From positions 1 to 64,000 of the forward strand of contig NZ_AUBI01000016.1 in the NCBI RefSeq assembly GCF_000429165.1: a stretch of DNA of 64,000 bases, in the 5' to 3' direction. Both the position numbers and the translations under genes were made by a program. Every line of letters begins with the position of its first letter. Positions within the stretch are counted from its first letter, which is position 1. The notes under the pieces are model-generated. The model was not told the DNA's origin, did not search any database, and saw only the letters and a program-made list of their open reading frames with translations. Positions 26,668-35,408 of this stretch are shown piece after piece. This DNA comes from Acetobacter nitrogenifigens DSM 23921 = NBRC 105050. Lineage in GTDB: Bacteria; Pseudomonadota; Alphaproteobacteria; Acetobacterales; Acetobacteraceae.

Positions 26668-28998
26668 CTATTCTTCCGCCGCCATCGGTAAATTCGGCGT
26701 CCCGTGCCCCCCGGGACGCATCGTCCATAACCGCCGCCCAGTCCAGGCAAGATCCGAAAGCACACGCATGTGCGCTCCCTCAAGCCACACAGCCTGCGCC
26801 CCCTCCCGCCAGACCGTGAAACGGTCGATGGCGCGCACGCCGGGACAGGACGCGCGCGCAGGGCTGACCGTGACGAACAGGTCCATGCCGGCGCAAAGCG
26901 ACGCAGGCAACGTGACGGAACCGTCGCTGCCGTCTTCGACGCGTAGCAGGACCGAGCGCCCGTCGCGTGTGAAAACGCAGACGCCAGGCGCGCCGTCCTC
27001 GCCGCACGTCGCCGCACCATCCGGCGTTTGCCCTCCTGCCTGCGGCAGGTCGACCAGAGGCAGCGCGAAAGCCTGTTTCCAGGCCTCGCGCTCGACCCAC
27101 GCGTCTCGCGAGCGGCCTGCGACATAAAGCATGCCGCCGTCACGCAAGCCAATCACGCCGCCATCCGCCGCCACAACGATGTCGGGCGGCGCAATCAGAA
27201 AAGGCGAAAGACACCCGACCAGCATCGGCGCCAGCCCCAACAGACGCCAGCGGCGCGACCAAAGACACAGCCAGCACAGCCCCAGCAGAAATGCGGCGAG
27301 CCCCCACGCAGGCGTCATTGGCGTCGCGATACGTGCGGCGGGCCACGCTGCGACCATGCGAGCGAACCAGAGAATGACCGAGAGTCCTTCTCCCATAAAA
27401 TGCAACGGCGCAGCCTCCAGATGCAGCGGCATAATTACGACCGCGACCAGTCCCGCAGGCATCACCCACAGTGCTGTCAGCGGTACGGCGATCAGGTTCG
27501 CCAAAACGAAAAACGGCTGAATTTCACCGAAATGCGCCACCGACACCGGCAAAGTCGCCAATCCGGCCAGCAAACTGGTCAGGCCGAGCATCGCGACGTG
27601 AACGAGCAGACGTCGTCCCAATCCACCATCGCCGTGCAACCGAAGAAGCGGTTTGCGAAGCGCTTCGTATCCCGCGATCAAGGCCATGACCGCCGCCATC
27701 GACATCTGAAACGGCGCATTCAGCAACTCGGCCGGACCGGCAAGCAAGAGAGCCGCCGCCGCCGTGGCCAGACCGCGCATCGAAGCGGCGCGCCTGCCGG
27801 TCAGAAGCGCCAGCACGACCAACCCCGCCATAACCAGACTACGCAGCGCAGGTAGATGCATTCCTGTCAGAGCGACGTAACTCGCACCGCCAAGCAACCC
27901 GGCTACCGCGGCGAGCTCCTTGCATGGCAGGCGGAGCGCGGCCCACTCCCACAACGCCAGACCAGTTCGGATTGCCGCCATAATCAGGCCGATAACGATT
28001 CCAAGATGAAGCCCGGCCACCGCCAGAAGATGCGCAAGCCCCGACGCGGCGAACGCCTCCCGATCAGCGGCGGGTATGGCGCCGGACAACCCCACGAGCA
28101 CCGTCGCGGCGATTGCGCCTCGTGCGTCCGGCAGCACGGCGTGTATCCGGGCGGCGATGATCTCTCGCGCGGTCTCGATGAGCGACGACGCCGAAGCGCC
28201 CTCGCCTGCGACAGAGACCCGCCCGACGGCTGCGTCCGTCGTTTTACGGTCCACGGCGTCACGGCCATCGCCAACCATATGCGCCGCGCTGCTCTCTACG
28301 GGCCGACCATCAGGAAACCCTACGGCCGTCGCGGCGTCTTTCTCCACCGGACCAAGAGCTCGCCCACCCCCCGCAAGGCCGGAGAACCAGACCTCCCGCT
28401 GCTGATCGCGGATGCCTGGAAGCGCTGAAAACGGCGGAGGACGCAGAAGCGCCCGCACCCGTATCTGATCTCCAGGGGCAAGGACCGCCACGTCGTCGCC
28501 CCGCAATCGTATCCGTAACGTACGCCGCAAGGGGAGCATCCCTTCATCTTGCGGGGTCTCGAACAGCGCACGTCCAAGCGTGACGCGGCGTGCAGACGAC
28601 TCGACGGAATCTCCAGAACGCGGGGCCAGTGTGTCCACCGCGACCACTCGCCCGGTCACATAAACCGCCCGGCGAGGTAGTTCCGGCATCGGCGGCTGGC
28701 GATGCGCAATGGACCATGCCGCTAGAAAACCGATCGAAATGGACAGCGCCGCCGCCCCCGGCAAACGCGCCTCCAACCGTCTCCAACCCGCCACAAGCAG
28801 CGCGACGCCCAGCGTCGCCGTCGCTAGAGCAGCCCAGGGCGCAGGTTCATCACGCGGCTCAAAATAGAGCAAAATCCCGATGGCCATTCCAACGGGAAGC
28901 CAGAGCGGCAACCTGTGCCGTTCCGAGAGAAGAAAAAGAAAAAGGCGGCTCAACGACGCCGCCTCACTTGCAGTAGAGCGGCGCCCCGAGCGCCACAC
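26668..28998 (-). CDS. comEC: ComEC/Rec2-family DNA uptake channel
   Basis: 776 residues. The N-terminal part has two or three helices and an OB-like DUF4131 region (VYVTGRVVAVDTLAPRSG...). The central Competence domain has the expected helices and motifs (AFAASGLAHLLAVAGLHLGIVIGL, LPALRSLVMAGLVVLALLTGRR). It should form the inner-membrane channel for single-stranded DNA in transformation. The C-terminal 200 residues correspond to the beta-lactamase-like region but lack an HxHxDH metal motif, so nuclease activity is unlikely there. No other competence gene is in the window. Confidence 0.9.
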   Translation of the reverse strand: MWRSGRRSTASEAASLSRLFLFLLSERHRLPLWLPVGMAIGILLYFEPRDEPAPWAALATATLGVALLVAGWRRLEARLPGAAALSISIGFLAAWSIAHRQPPMPELPRRAVYVTGRVVAVDTLAPRSGDSVESSARRVTLGRALFETPQDEGMLPLRRTLRIRLRGDDVAVLAPGDQIRVRALLRPPPFSALPGIRDQQREVWFSGLAGGGRALGPVEKDAATAVGFPDGRPVESSAAHMVGDGRDAVDRKTTDAAVGRVSVAGEGASASSLIETAREIIAARIHAVLPDARGAIAATVLVGLSGAIPAADREAFAASGLAHLLAVAGLHLGIVIGLIMAAIRTGLALWEWAALRLPCKELAAVAGLLGGASYVALTGMHLPALRSLVMAGLVVLALLTGRRAASMRGLATAAAALLLAGPAELLNAPFQMSMAAVMALIAGYEALRKPLLRLHGDGGLGRRLLVHVAMLGLTSLLAGLATLPVSVAHFGEIQPFFVLANLIAVPLTALWVMPAGLVAVVIMPLHLEAAPLHFMGEGLSVILWFARMVAAWPAARIATPMTPAWGLAAFLLGLCWLCLWSRRWRLLGLAPMLVGCLSPFLIAPPDIVVAADGGVIGLRDGGMLYVAGRSRDAWVEREAWKQAFALPLVDLPQAGGQTPDGAATCGEDGAPGVCVFTRDGRSVLLRVEDGSDGSVTLPASLCAGMDLFVTVSPARASCPGVRAIDRFTVWREGAQAVWLEGAHMRVLSDLAWTGRRLWTMRPGGHGTPNLPMAAEE

Positions 28999-29040
28999 GA
29001 TACTTTTTTTCAGAACAGCACGGCCGCAGACCTTGAGGAC

Positions 29041-29496
29041 TCAGGAGAGTGGCCGCCCCTCCGCCGCTCCGAAAAACACATAGTGCATGAAGGGATCGTT
29101 TTCATAACCGGCGAGGTCGGGGTTCGCGGCGATATACGCCTTGCCGTTGAAAGTCGCGTTTGGCTGACGCCCTTCCCGAAATCCACTCTCTCTGTAGTGG
29201 GACGCTGGATCGACCCCCGCCTGATTTACGTCCGGATAAGCGTCTAGGTACCACTGCGCGTCGAAATACAGGGCCTCACGCACTGCAGGAGCACGAACGG
29301 CAATCTCAACAGCCGCGACTTCTTCAATGACCTTCGCCCGGGCTGGCGAGACCTTGCTTTTGGTTTTCTGTTTCGAAACCGAACCAATCTTCTTCACGGG
29401 CGCTGCGACGGCACGAGCTTTCGGCGTCGGGCGCGTGGGAGTTGCCTTGGCTGCAGCGGCCTTGCCGGAAGACGGGCTCGCTTTAACTCGGATCAC
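29041..29496 (-). CDS. Small protein with YLxxYPDV repeats and a basic disordered N-terminus
   Basis: 151 residues. The first 65 are almost only Lys, Ala, Pro, Ser and Thr (KASPSSGKAAAAKATP...), likely disordered. The last 75 contain two related units: FDAQWYLDAYPDVNQAGVDPASHYRESGFREGR and FNGKAYIAANPDLAGYENDPFMHYVFFGAAEGR. This paired motif is found in large glycosyltransferase and surface-protein contexts in acetic acid bacteria and rhizobia (from memory). No signal peptide is seen. It lies 42 bp upstream of comEC on the same strand and diverges from radA. Its basic low-complexity part resembles the tails of proteins in the 41-57 kb locus. Confidence 0.7.
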   Translation of the reverse strand: MIRVKASPSSGKAAAAKATPTRPTPKARAVAAPVKKIGSVSKQKTKSKVSPARAKVIEEVAAVEIAVRAPAVREALYFDAQWYLDAYPDVNQAGVDPASHYRESGFREGRQPNATFNGKAYIAANPDLAGYENDPFMHYVFFGAAEGRPLS

Positions 29497-29653
29497 GCCT
29501 CAATCTCCCTGATGGTTTCATGAACATCCAAGCCCGAATATCCTAGAGACTGATCCGAAATACAATGCCACAAACCCACATCGAGCCGTAAAAATTTGCC
29601 TCGCGCCGGTGATCGACTAACAAAAGAGACTGCCGCTGCTTTTGGCCCAGAGG

Positions 29654-31063
29654 ATGCATTTTTTGTCCAAACGACCCACCCCACGTTTCGTCTGCCAGTC
29701 ATGCGGTGCCGTCACTCCGAAGTGGTCGGGCAAGTGCGACGCATGCGGCGAGTGGAACACCATCGTCGAGGAGGCGGCGGAGCCCACCGCCGCCGCATCC
29801 AGACGACGCGCTACAAAAAGCGGGATCAGCCTTGAGGGGCTGACAGGCTCCGCCGCCCCGCCGCCACGACGGGCGACAGGCATCGACGAACTGGACCGGG
29901 TTCTTGGCGGCGGTCTCGTCGCCGCATCGGTCGTGCTTGTCGGAGGCGACCCCGGCATCGGCAAATCGACCCTGTTGTTACAAACGGCGTGCCGCCTCGC
30001 GCTCGGCGGACAACGCGTCGTCTACATCTCGGGCGAAGAAGCAATCGACCAGATCCGCATGCGCGCGCAACGGCTGGAGCTTGAGGCGCCCGCCCTGCAG
30101 CTCGCCGCGTCCATCAACGTGTCGGACATCGTCTCTACACTCGAAAATGAAACGGACGTCGCGCTTGTCGTCATAGATTCGATCCAGACAATGTGGCTGG
30201 ACACCGTCGACAGCGCGCCCGGTTCGGTCGCTCAGGTCCGCGCCTGCTCGTTCGAACTGATACGCCTCGCCAAAAAACGCGGCTTCAGCCTTGTGCTCGT
30301 CGGCCACGTCACCAAAGACGGCGCGCTGGCGGGACCGCGCGTGATGGAGCACATGGTCGACGCCGTCATGTATTTCGAGGGCGATCGTGGGCATCAGTTT
30401 CGCATCCTGCGCGCCGCCAAGAACCGCTTCGGCGCCACGGACGAAATCGGCGTGTTCGCGATGACGGATCGCGGGTTGGTCGAGGTGCCGAACCCGTCCG
30501 CCCTGTTTCTTGCCGAGCGACGCGGCAATATTGCGGGTTCCGCAGTTTTCGCCGGGCTGGAAGGTACGCGTCCGGTATTGCTGGAGGTTCAGGCTCTGCT
30601 GTCACCAAAGACTGGCGACAACGCCCCGCGCCGGGCGGTGATCGGCTGGGACACGGGGCGCCTCGCCATGCTGCTCGCGGTGCTTGAAACCCGATGCGGG
30701 CTTAAATTGTCGACGATGGACGTTTATCTCAACTTTGCGGGTGGTCTCCGCGTCACGGAACCCGCAGCCGATCTTGCAGTCGCAGCCGCGCTGATATCGG
30801 CGGCGACCGGACAGCCGACGAGCGCGGGGTCGGTTTATTTCGGTGAGGTCGGCCTGTCGGGCGAAATCCGGCAGGTGCCGCAGGCTGACGCAAGACTGAA
30901 GGAAGCCCAGAAACTCGGGTTTGAACTGGCGGTGCTGCCTCGTCGCGTCGCGCGCGCCACGAGCGCGCGCGTCCGGCCGCCTGCAGGTCTTACGTTAAAC
31001 GAACTGGGGCATTTGTCGGATTTGGTGGCTGAAATGGGAGCGAATGGAGCGGAGGCGGAGTGA
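29654..31063 (+). CDS. radA: DNA repair protein RadA
   Basis: 469 residues. The N-terminal zinc finger is FVCQSCGAVTPKWSGKCDACGEWNT. The RecA-like ATPase has Walker A GGDPGIGKSTLL, Walker B LVVIDSIQ and the RadA-specific KNRFG motif (AAKNRFGATDEIGVF). The C-terminal Lon-like domain with STMDVYLNFAGGLRVTEPAADLAVAAAL follows. RadA acts in branch migration during recombination and transformation, which fits the nearby comEC. The start is uncertain: ATG 29654 directly abuts an AGAGG, while TTG 29663 lies 9 bases after it; TTG 29642 also opens the frame. An intrinsic terminator follows at 31147-31176. Confidence 0.95.
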   Translation: MHFLSKRPTPRFVCQSCGAVTPKWSGKCDACGEWNTIVEEAAEPTAAASRRRATKSGISLEGLTGSAAPPPRRATGIDELDRVLGGGLVAASVVLVGGDPGIGKSTLLLQTACRLALGGQRVVYISGEEAIDQIRMRAQRLELEAPALQLAASINVSDIVSTLENETDVALVVIDSIQTMWLDTVDSAPGSVAQVRACSFELIRLAKKRGFSLVLVGHVTKDGALAGPRVMEHMVDAVMYFEGDRGHQFRILRAAKNRFGATDEIGVFAMTDRGLVEVPNPSALFLAERRGNIAGSAVFAGLEGTRPVLLEVQALLSPKTGDNAPRRAVIGWDTGRLAMLLAVLETRCGLKLSTMDVYLNFAGGLRVTEPAADLAVAAALISAATGQPTSAGSVYFGEVGLSGEIRQVPQADARLKEAQKLGFELAVLPRRVARATSARVRPPAGLTLNELGHLSDLVAEMGANGAEAE

Positions 31064-31334
31064 GTCGGCAATTTTTTGTTCAGAAAACAGTCAGCACAAT
31101 TAAATATTCGCAGCGAACCCCGTTGTCCCATAAAATTGAACCACGTATCGACCGAAGATGTTGGGTCGATTTTTTTCAGTCAACAAAAGTAAAAGAACAT
31201 AAATTCCTATAATTCAAATCGTTTCCACGTTTAAAATTCGAACAAAATGTAAAAAACTTCACTAATTGAGTAATTTTTTCATTTATTTTCAGGTGTATAT
31301 TTTTAAAAATAAATCCCATCTCGCTACGGTTGAT
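31064..31334. other. AT-rich gap with the radA terminator
   Basis: 271 bases of clearly AT-rich DNA, unlike the neighbouring radA gene. It holds the intrinsic terminator given below and no supported gene. It marks the left edge of an AT-richer stretch that reaches to about 32330. Confidence 0.6.
31147..31176 (+). terminator. Intrinsic terminator of radA
   Basis: Stem ATCGACC / GGTCGAT with a 10-base loop, followed directly by six T's. It lies 84 bases after the radA stop codon. Confidence 0.8.
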
Positions 31335-31997
31335 TCAGATGGCGCGAAATTTTTCTTTCGGATAATCGGTGACTTCTCCAAACTCTTTCCACAAAACGTG
31401 GCACTCTAGCAGGTAAGCGCTATGTTGCACTACATAAGTTTCTATAGATATAGAACCTTCTTTGAACGCGTTTTTTAGATTTTTCATCACACAATATTGT
31501 CTGGCATATAATTCATCGATTGTTGCGGGCGGTTTCACGCCTTTTTCTATCCTTTCCTTTTGAGCTCTTATAGCGAGATTGTTACGAAGCGACGCGGGCA
31601 AAGTATTAGTGAGCGTCCGAAACTCCGCCATTTCTGGAAATGCGGTAAGCTTAGCGTATGATCGCGCACTACGCCAATCGAGCAGTCGTTTTTTGAATTC
31701 TTCAAAATAATAAAGACGCGCTACAAATCCGAACACGACGATTACCGGAAGAAACGAACCCCAGAGAGCGGCAGTGAGCACGTAACTGCGCCAGAGAGCC
31801 ATCCCAACAAGGAGTCCATTTCCAATTATAAAAAATGGCAAAGTGAATAAAAAAAACACAATCCACTTTAGACAGGCATGGATACCCCTCCTCGGGTCGT
31901 CAAAAACAAAACCGGAGATTAACATTAGAAATACCGATGGTATAAATGTAAGAAAATCCACAATCAGCATCATCGCAAAAATAATAGTCGAATTCAT
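31335..31997 (-). CDS. Four-helix membrane protein of unknown function
   Basis: 220 residues from the chosen start. Hydrophobic segments occupy about residues 1-30, 42-66 and 70-96; the remainder is a soluble, helix-rich charged domain (KRLLDWRSARSYAKLTAFPEMAEF...). I recognise no family. The ATG at 31997 has GGAG 9 bases upstream; a GTG at 32012 is the alternative. Its base composition is AT-rich compared with most of the window, which suggests acquisition by transfer. The YiaA/B-like gene upstream is on the same strand, 102 bp away. Confidence 0.6.
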   Translation of the reverse strand: MNSTIIFAMMLIVDFLTFIPSVFLMLISGFVFDDPRRGIHACLKWIVFFLFTLPFFIIGNGLLVGMALWRSYVLTAALWGSFLPVIVVFGFVARLYYFEEFKKRLLDWRSARSYAKLTAFPEMAEFRTLTNTLPASLRNNLAIRAQKERIEKGVKPPATIDELYARQYCVMKNLKNAFKEGSISIETYVVQHSAYLLECHVLWKEFGEVTDYPKEKFRAI

Positions 31998-32099
31998 GAG
32001 TCTAATCTCCACATGGCGGTCCAGACGTTGATGGTCGCCGCCCGAATTACATGTAATCGACCAAAAACTTCCGAATATTTCATGCGCTATTCTCGGCGA

Positions 32100-32330
32100 T
32101 CAGTCCGCGCGTCCAACTGGCGAATTTTCTTCTGCTAAATCACGGAGTGTTTTGGAAAGCGAGATCGAAGACTGAACAATAAACAGGCCCGACAAGCCCA
32201 GATAAGCGCGAAGCCAGCTTTCCATCGGCATGTAGATCACCGCCGCCCCGAGGGAGAGGATAGAAACGAAAAAGCATATCCAGGTGAACAGGATCCAGCT
32301 GGAAGAGTTCGTAGGGTTTCGAATGGCCAT
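32100..32330 (-). CDS. YiaA/YiaB-like two-helix membrane protein
   Basis: 76 residues. Two hydrophobic helices (SSWILFTWICFFVSILSLGAAVIY and YLGLSGLFIVQSSISL) joined by a short loop, then LSKTLRDLAEE, match the pattern of the YiaA/YiaB two-helix domain. The function is unknown. The ATG at 32330 has AAGGA 10 bases upstream. It is divergent from a TetR-type regulator, with two matching palindromes between them, so it is probably the regulator's target. Confidence 0.65.
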   Translation of the reverse strand: MAIRNPTNSSSWILFTWICFFVSILSLGAAVIYMPMESWLRAYLGLSGLFIVQSSISLSKTLRDLAEENSPVGRAD

Positions 32331-32350
32331 TGTGGCTCGTCCTTTTATTA

Positions 32351-32365
32351 ATGAACGATGTTCAT
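32351..32365. promoter_or_regulatory. Operator-like palindrome 1
   Basis: ATGAACGATGTTCAT is a 15-bp palindrome around three central bases, just upstream of the YiaA/B-like gene. Its 5-bp arms TGAAC and GTTCA recur in the second site at 32399-32411, 47 bp away. The repeated symmetric site in a divergent promoter next to a TetR-family gene indicates a TetR operator. Confidence 0.6.
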
Positions 32366-32398
32366 AAAACACAACAGCAACTGCTGCGCAAGAAAAAA

Positions 32399-32411
32399 TG
32401 AACGTCGTTCA
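32399..32411. promoter_or_regulatory. Operator-like palindrome 2
   Basis: TGAACGTCGTTCA shares the TGAAC-N3-GTTCA form of the first site. It overlaps an ATG at 32398 that could be mistaken for the regulator's start. A third small palindrome, CAGCA-AC-TGCTG, lies between the two sites at 32375-32386. Confidence 0.6.
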
Positions 32412-32478
32412 AAAAAAATTGCGCCCCGAAACGTTCTCTGGCAACACAGAAGCGAAGACCATTGAGCGAGCAATAGAT

Positions 32479-33060
32479 ATGGGGCGCAAAGGGCGAGACC
32501 CTGAGGAACTCAAAACCCTCATCACGAACGCGGCCGAAAGCATCATCGTCGACCATGGCATGGGCGCATGTACGGCGCGAGCAATCACGGTCCGCGCCGG
32601 TTGTGCGTTAGGATCACTGGGTTACCTGTTTGGCGGCCTTGACGGTGTTATCCTTGCAGTCAATTCACGCACACTGCAGGATATGGGCGCGAGTGTGTTC
32701 GCGCAGGCGCAGGAGATTGCAAGCGACGTTAGTCGCGATCGCCTGAAGGCCCTGGCTCTGGCATACTTTCACTATGCACGCGACAATCTGAACCGTTGGG
32801 AAGCCCTTTTTGCTCTCCGCTTGAGGCCTAACGAAGAACTGCCACCGACTTTTCTCGCGCTGAGGGACGGGCTCATCGAACGTATCGTTACACTCTTCCC
32901 AGCCGACATCGACATTTCAGAAAATGAACGGCCAATACTCGCGCGCACGATGTACGAGGCCGTGCATGGGATCGTCGTTCTCGGGCTGGACCGCCGCCTG
33001 GGGGGCGGCCCGGAGGATGTCGAGGCTAGAATTAAACTACTGGTTGGAAGGTTGGCTTAA
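32479..33060 (+). CDS. TetR-family regulator (WHG/TetR_C_33 type)
   Basis: 193 residues from the chosen start. The DNA-binding part reads MGRKGRDPEELKTLITNAAESIIVDHGMGACTARAITVRAG with LGSLGYLFGGLDGVILAVN as recognition helix and first ligand-domain helix. This matches the group whose proteins begin MGRR...REELRE and carry a WHG-type C-terminal domain. I prefer ATG 32479 over ATG 32398 because the longer form overlaps an operator palindrome and adds 27 residues not seen in relatives; the ribosome-binding site at 32479 is weak. Divergent from the YiaA/B-like gene. Confidence 0.85.
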   Translation: MGRKGRDPEELKTLITNAAESIIVDHGMGACTARAITVRAGCALGSLGYLFGGLDGVILAVNSRTLQDMGASVFAQAQEIASDVSRDRLKALALAYFHYARDNLNRWEALFALRLRPNEELPPTFLALRDGLIERIVTLFPADIDISENERPILARTMYEAVHGIVVLGLDRRLGGGPEDVEARIKLLVGRLA

Positions 33061-33192
33061 AGTCACATCCGCTCACATTCACTTATAAACAGGCCCCATT
33101 TCATCGGTTCCGTCAGGTCTCATGACGCAACGAGTGAAAGTATGGTGGAAAACCGCGCGCAGGTGGAATGAACATTTCAACACCCAGCACGA

Positions 33193-34104
33193 TCACTCCC
33201 GCGACCTCGGCGGCCGCCCCGACCAAAACGAAGCCAGCAAAGACCCTGAGATATTGTGCCAGATTGAAAACACCGCGCCGGGCAATGCCGCAAGCGGCGA
33301 AAAATACAAGCGCCCCAACGTCGCCGCCAACCCGGAATTTTGCATCCCGACCTCCAGCGCCAGGGTGCGGCAGACTGATTCGTCGAAGCCCAACAGCCGC
33401 CCACCCCAGTAACCACCCAGAAGGCCAATGGCGTTGTGGGCGATCACGCCAACCAGAACGATCGGCCCCACGGACGCAAGGGCGGGCCGCGTCAACGCAA
33501 CGATGCACGCGATGATGATCAGGATCGACGCCATCGCCACCAGCGGCAACGCAGGCTCGGCGACACGCACGAGTTTCGGAGCAACACGGTTCAGCGCCAG
33601 CCCAAGCATGATCGGCGCAGCGACTATCGTCACGATGCTGCGGAACAGCCCCCAACTGTCCACTGCCACGTCAGCAGAAACATACAGCCGCGTCAGCAGA
33701 GGCGTGGCGACAATTCCGACAAGCGTGGAGGCTGTGCTGATGCTGACAGAAAGCGCGACGTCGCCTTTCGACAGGTAGATCATCACGTTCGACGCCGTGC
33801 CGCTGGCGACGCAGCCTACGAGGACCATTCCGGCAGCCAGCGCAGGCGGCATCGAAAGAACATGCGCGATCCCCCATGCCGCCAACGGCATGACGAGGTA
33901 ATGCAGCCCGACGCCAGCAAGAACCGGCCACGGTCGACGGGCGACCCGTGCAAAATCGGCAGGCGTCAGCGTCACCCCCATGGCGAACATGATGAACGCA
34001 AGCAGCGGCGTCACCGCCGGCGCCATCGCCGCGAAGGGGCCGGAGCACATGACGGCGGCAAACGAAACCAGACAGGCCCAGACCGGAAAAAGGCGCGTCA
34101 GCAT
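33193..34104 (-). CDS. Bile acid:sodium symporter (BASS) family transporter
   Basis: 303 residues with about nine or ten membrane helices. The family hallmarks are [21 protein letters not shown] near residue 35, [33 protein letters not shown] (the first crossover helix region) and [20 protein letters not shown] (the second). Bacterial members move organic anions such as pantoate, pyruvate or keto acids with sodium; the substrate here is unknown. The gene lies 51 bp after the GST gene on the same strand, so the two are probably cotranscribed. Confidence 0.92.
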   Translation of the reverse strand: MLTRLFPVWACLVSFAAVMCSGPFAAMAPAVTPLLAFIMFAMGVTLTPADFARVARRPWPVLAGVGLHYLVMPLAAWGIAHVLSMPPALAAGMVLVGCVASGTASNVMIYLSKGDVALSVSISTASTLVGIVATPLLTRLYVSADVAVDSWGLFRSIVTIVAAPIMLGLALNRVAPKLVRVAEPALPLVAMASILIIIACIVALTRPALASVGPIVLVGVIAHNAIGLLGGYWGGRLLGFDESVCRTLALEVGMQNSGLAATLGRLYFSPLAALPGAVFSIWHNISGSLLASFWSGRPPRSRE

Positions 34105-34155
34105 CGGCCGACGCCCATGGCGTTCATTGACTGAAACAGACGCACGCCCAAACCC

Positions 34156-34773
34156 TCAGGCAGACGGCCAGGCGCGGAACGCCGGCGTTTGCTCGGCGCG
34201 GGCGGCAAGGCTCGCGACCGCCGGAAAGGACGCCGCCCGCACGTAATCCGCCGCGACGTCCTGCGTAAAGCGCCAGGCGACGCCGACCGTGACGTCCGCC
34301 TGGGTGAAACGTTCACCCAGCGCCCAGCCCTCTCCCGCAGACGTCAGCGCTTTATCAAGACCCGCATACGCCGCGAGCAACTGTAGCGTCACCCGATCGA
34401 GCCACGGCCTTGAACGCTCGGTTTCGGCGCGCAGATGCAACTCGTAGACGATCTGCACCGTCTTCTCGCAGGCCGCGAGGGCCAGACCCATCAGGTGAAG
34501 GCAACGGAGCCTTTCGGCCGCCGTGACCGGCAGCAGGCGGCGCTCCTCCGTTACAAGGGCCTCTCCATAATCAAGGATCAGCGACGATTCCATCAGCGTC
34601 GTTCCATCGTCGGCGATGAGCGTCGGCGCCTTCACGACCGGATTGATCTGGCTGAATGCGTCGAAAGTCCGGATAACGGACACGGCTTCATGGTCAAACG
34701 ACAGCCCTATCAGTTCGAAGGAAATCGCCACCCGACGCACGAACGGCGAGTCCAGCATACCGACAAGACGCAT
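34156..34773 (-). CDS. Glutathione S-transferase family protein
   Basis: 205 residues. The thioredoxin-like N-terminal domain starts MRLVGMLDSPFVRRVAISFELIGLSFDHEAV and has the cis-proline and glutathione-binding segments VVKAPTLIADDGTTLMESSLILDY. An all-helical C-terminal domain follows, with TQADVTVGVAW as its N-capping motif. The Ser of SPFVRRV is a candidate catalytic residue. It would conjugate or reduce an electrophile with glutathione. The ATG at 34773 has GGAG 8 bases upstream. First gene of a pair with the BASS transporter. Confidence 0.9.
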   Translation of the reverse strand: MRLVGMLDSPFVRRVAISFELIGLSFDHEAVSVIRTFDAFSQINPVVKAPTLIADDGTTLMESSLILDYGEALVTEERRLLPVTAAERLRCLHLMGLALAACEKTVQIVYELHLRAETERSRPWLDRVTLQLLAAYAGLDKALTSAGEGWALGERFTQADVTVGVAWRFTQDVAADYVRAASFPAVASLAARAEQTPAFRAWPSA

Positions 34774-35408
34774 AAAAAGGCTCCGCTCCTGAAACGCCGT
34801 GATCCTTCCATTTTTGGGCGTCGCTGCAAAGTCCGTCGCGGGGACCACGAAAACACCTGTGGCGACAGAGAACGGATCCCGTAATGAGCCTTCACTACAG
34901 CGGAAGCATCTCGATCCGCGCCCATAAGAACGGGTCTCAACGAATCAAATCATCGCACCAGCACGCTCATTCGGGGCGATGTAAAGCTCGCCTTTGACGG
35001 CATTGTCGCGTGCCCGAGCTCTCTCAGAGCCGCCACAGGGACGCCCGGCGCGACACGAGCCAGATCCGAAACGCTTAACACGTAGTATCTGAAGAAATTT
35101 TCTAAATATTTGGTCGCAAGAATCGAATTTCTTACGTAACGCCACACAGACCTTAATTCGCGCATCACTGATGATAATATTTGTTGATTTCGAAATTAAT
35201 TCTAAAAATTTCACATACGCTCGACGCCGCAATAGCAAAAAATTTTCCAGACATCGAAATTATCGAAATTAATTCTAAAAAAATGGTCATTCAATAATAT
35301 ACCAGGCAAATCAACCCCAAGCCACACAGCCGCACAGACTTCCTCCTGCCGAATTTTAAATTTCGAAATCAAATCGAATCATGCGGATTTACAATATCCT
35401 TTAGGCCA
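34774..35408. other. 635-bp intergenic stretch with AT-rich direct repeats
   Basis: No supported gene. The first 200 bases have ordinary composition; from about 35080 the DNA is AT-rich. It holds a pair of perfect 19-bp direct repeats, given separately, and further copies of TCGAAAT. Open frames on the minus strand (34945-35238) carry no recognisable domain and look like non-coding DNA or decayed sequence. Confidence 0.5.
35190..35281. repeat. Pair of 19-bp direct repeats
   Basis: TCGAAATTAATTCTAAAAA occurs at 35190-35208 and again at 35263-35281, 73 bp apart. The second copy is preceded by another ATCGAAATT, and a TTTCGAAATCAAATCGAAT follows near 35360. The repeats lie upstream of the diguanylate cyclase gene and could be regulatory sites or traces of an excised element. 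Confidence 0.6.

Noticed and set aside
34945..35238. Overlapping minus-strand frames in the AT-rich gap before the diguanylate cyclase
   Set aside because: I considered a transposase or integrase remnant, but no catalytic or DNA-binding motif is visible and the two frames overlap without support.
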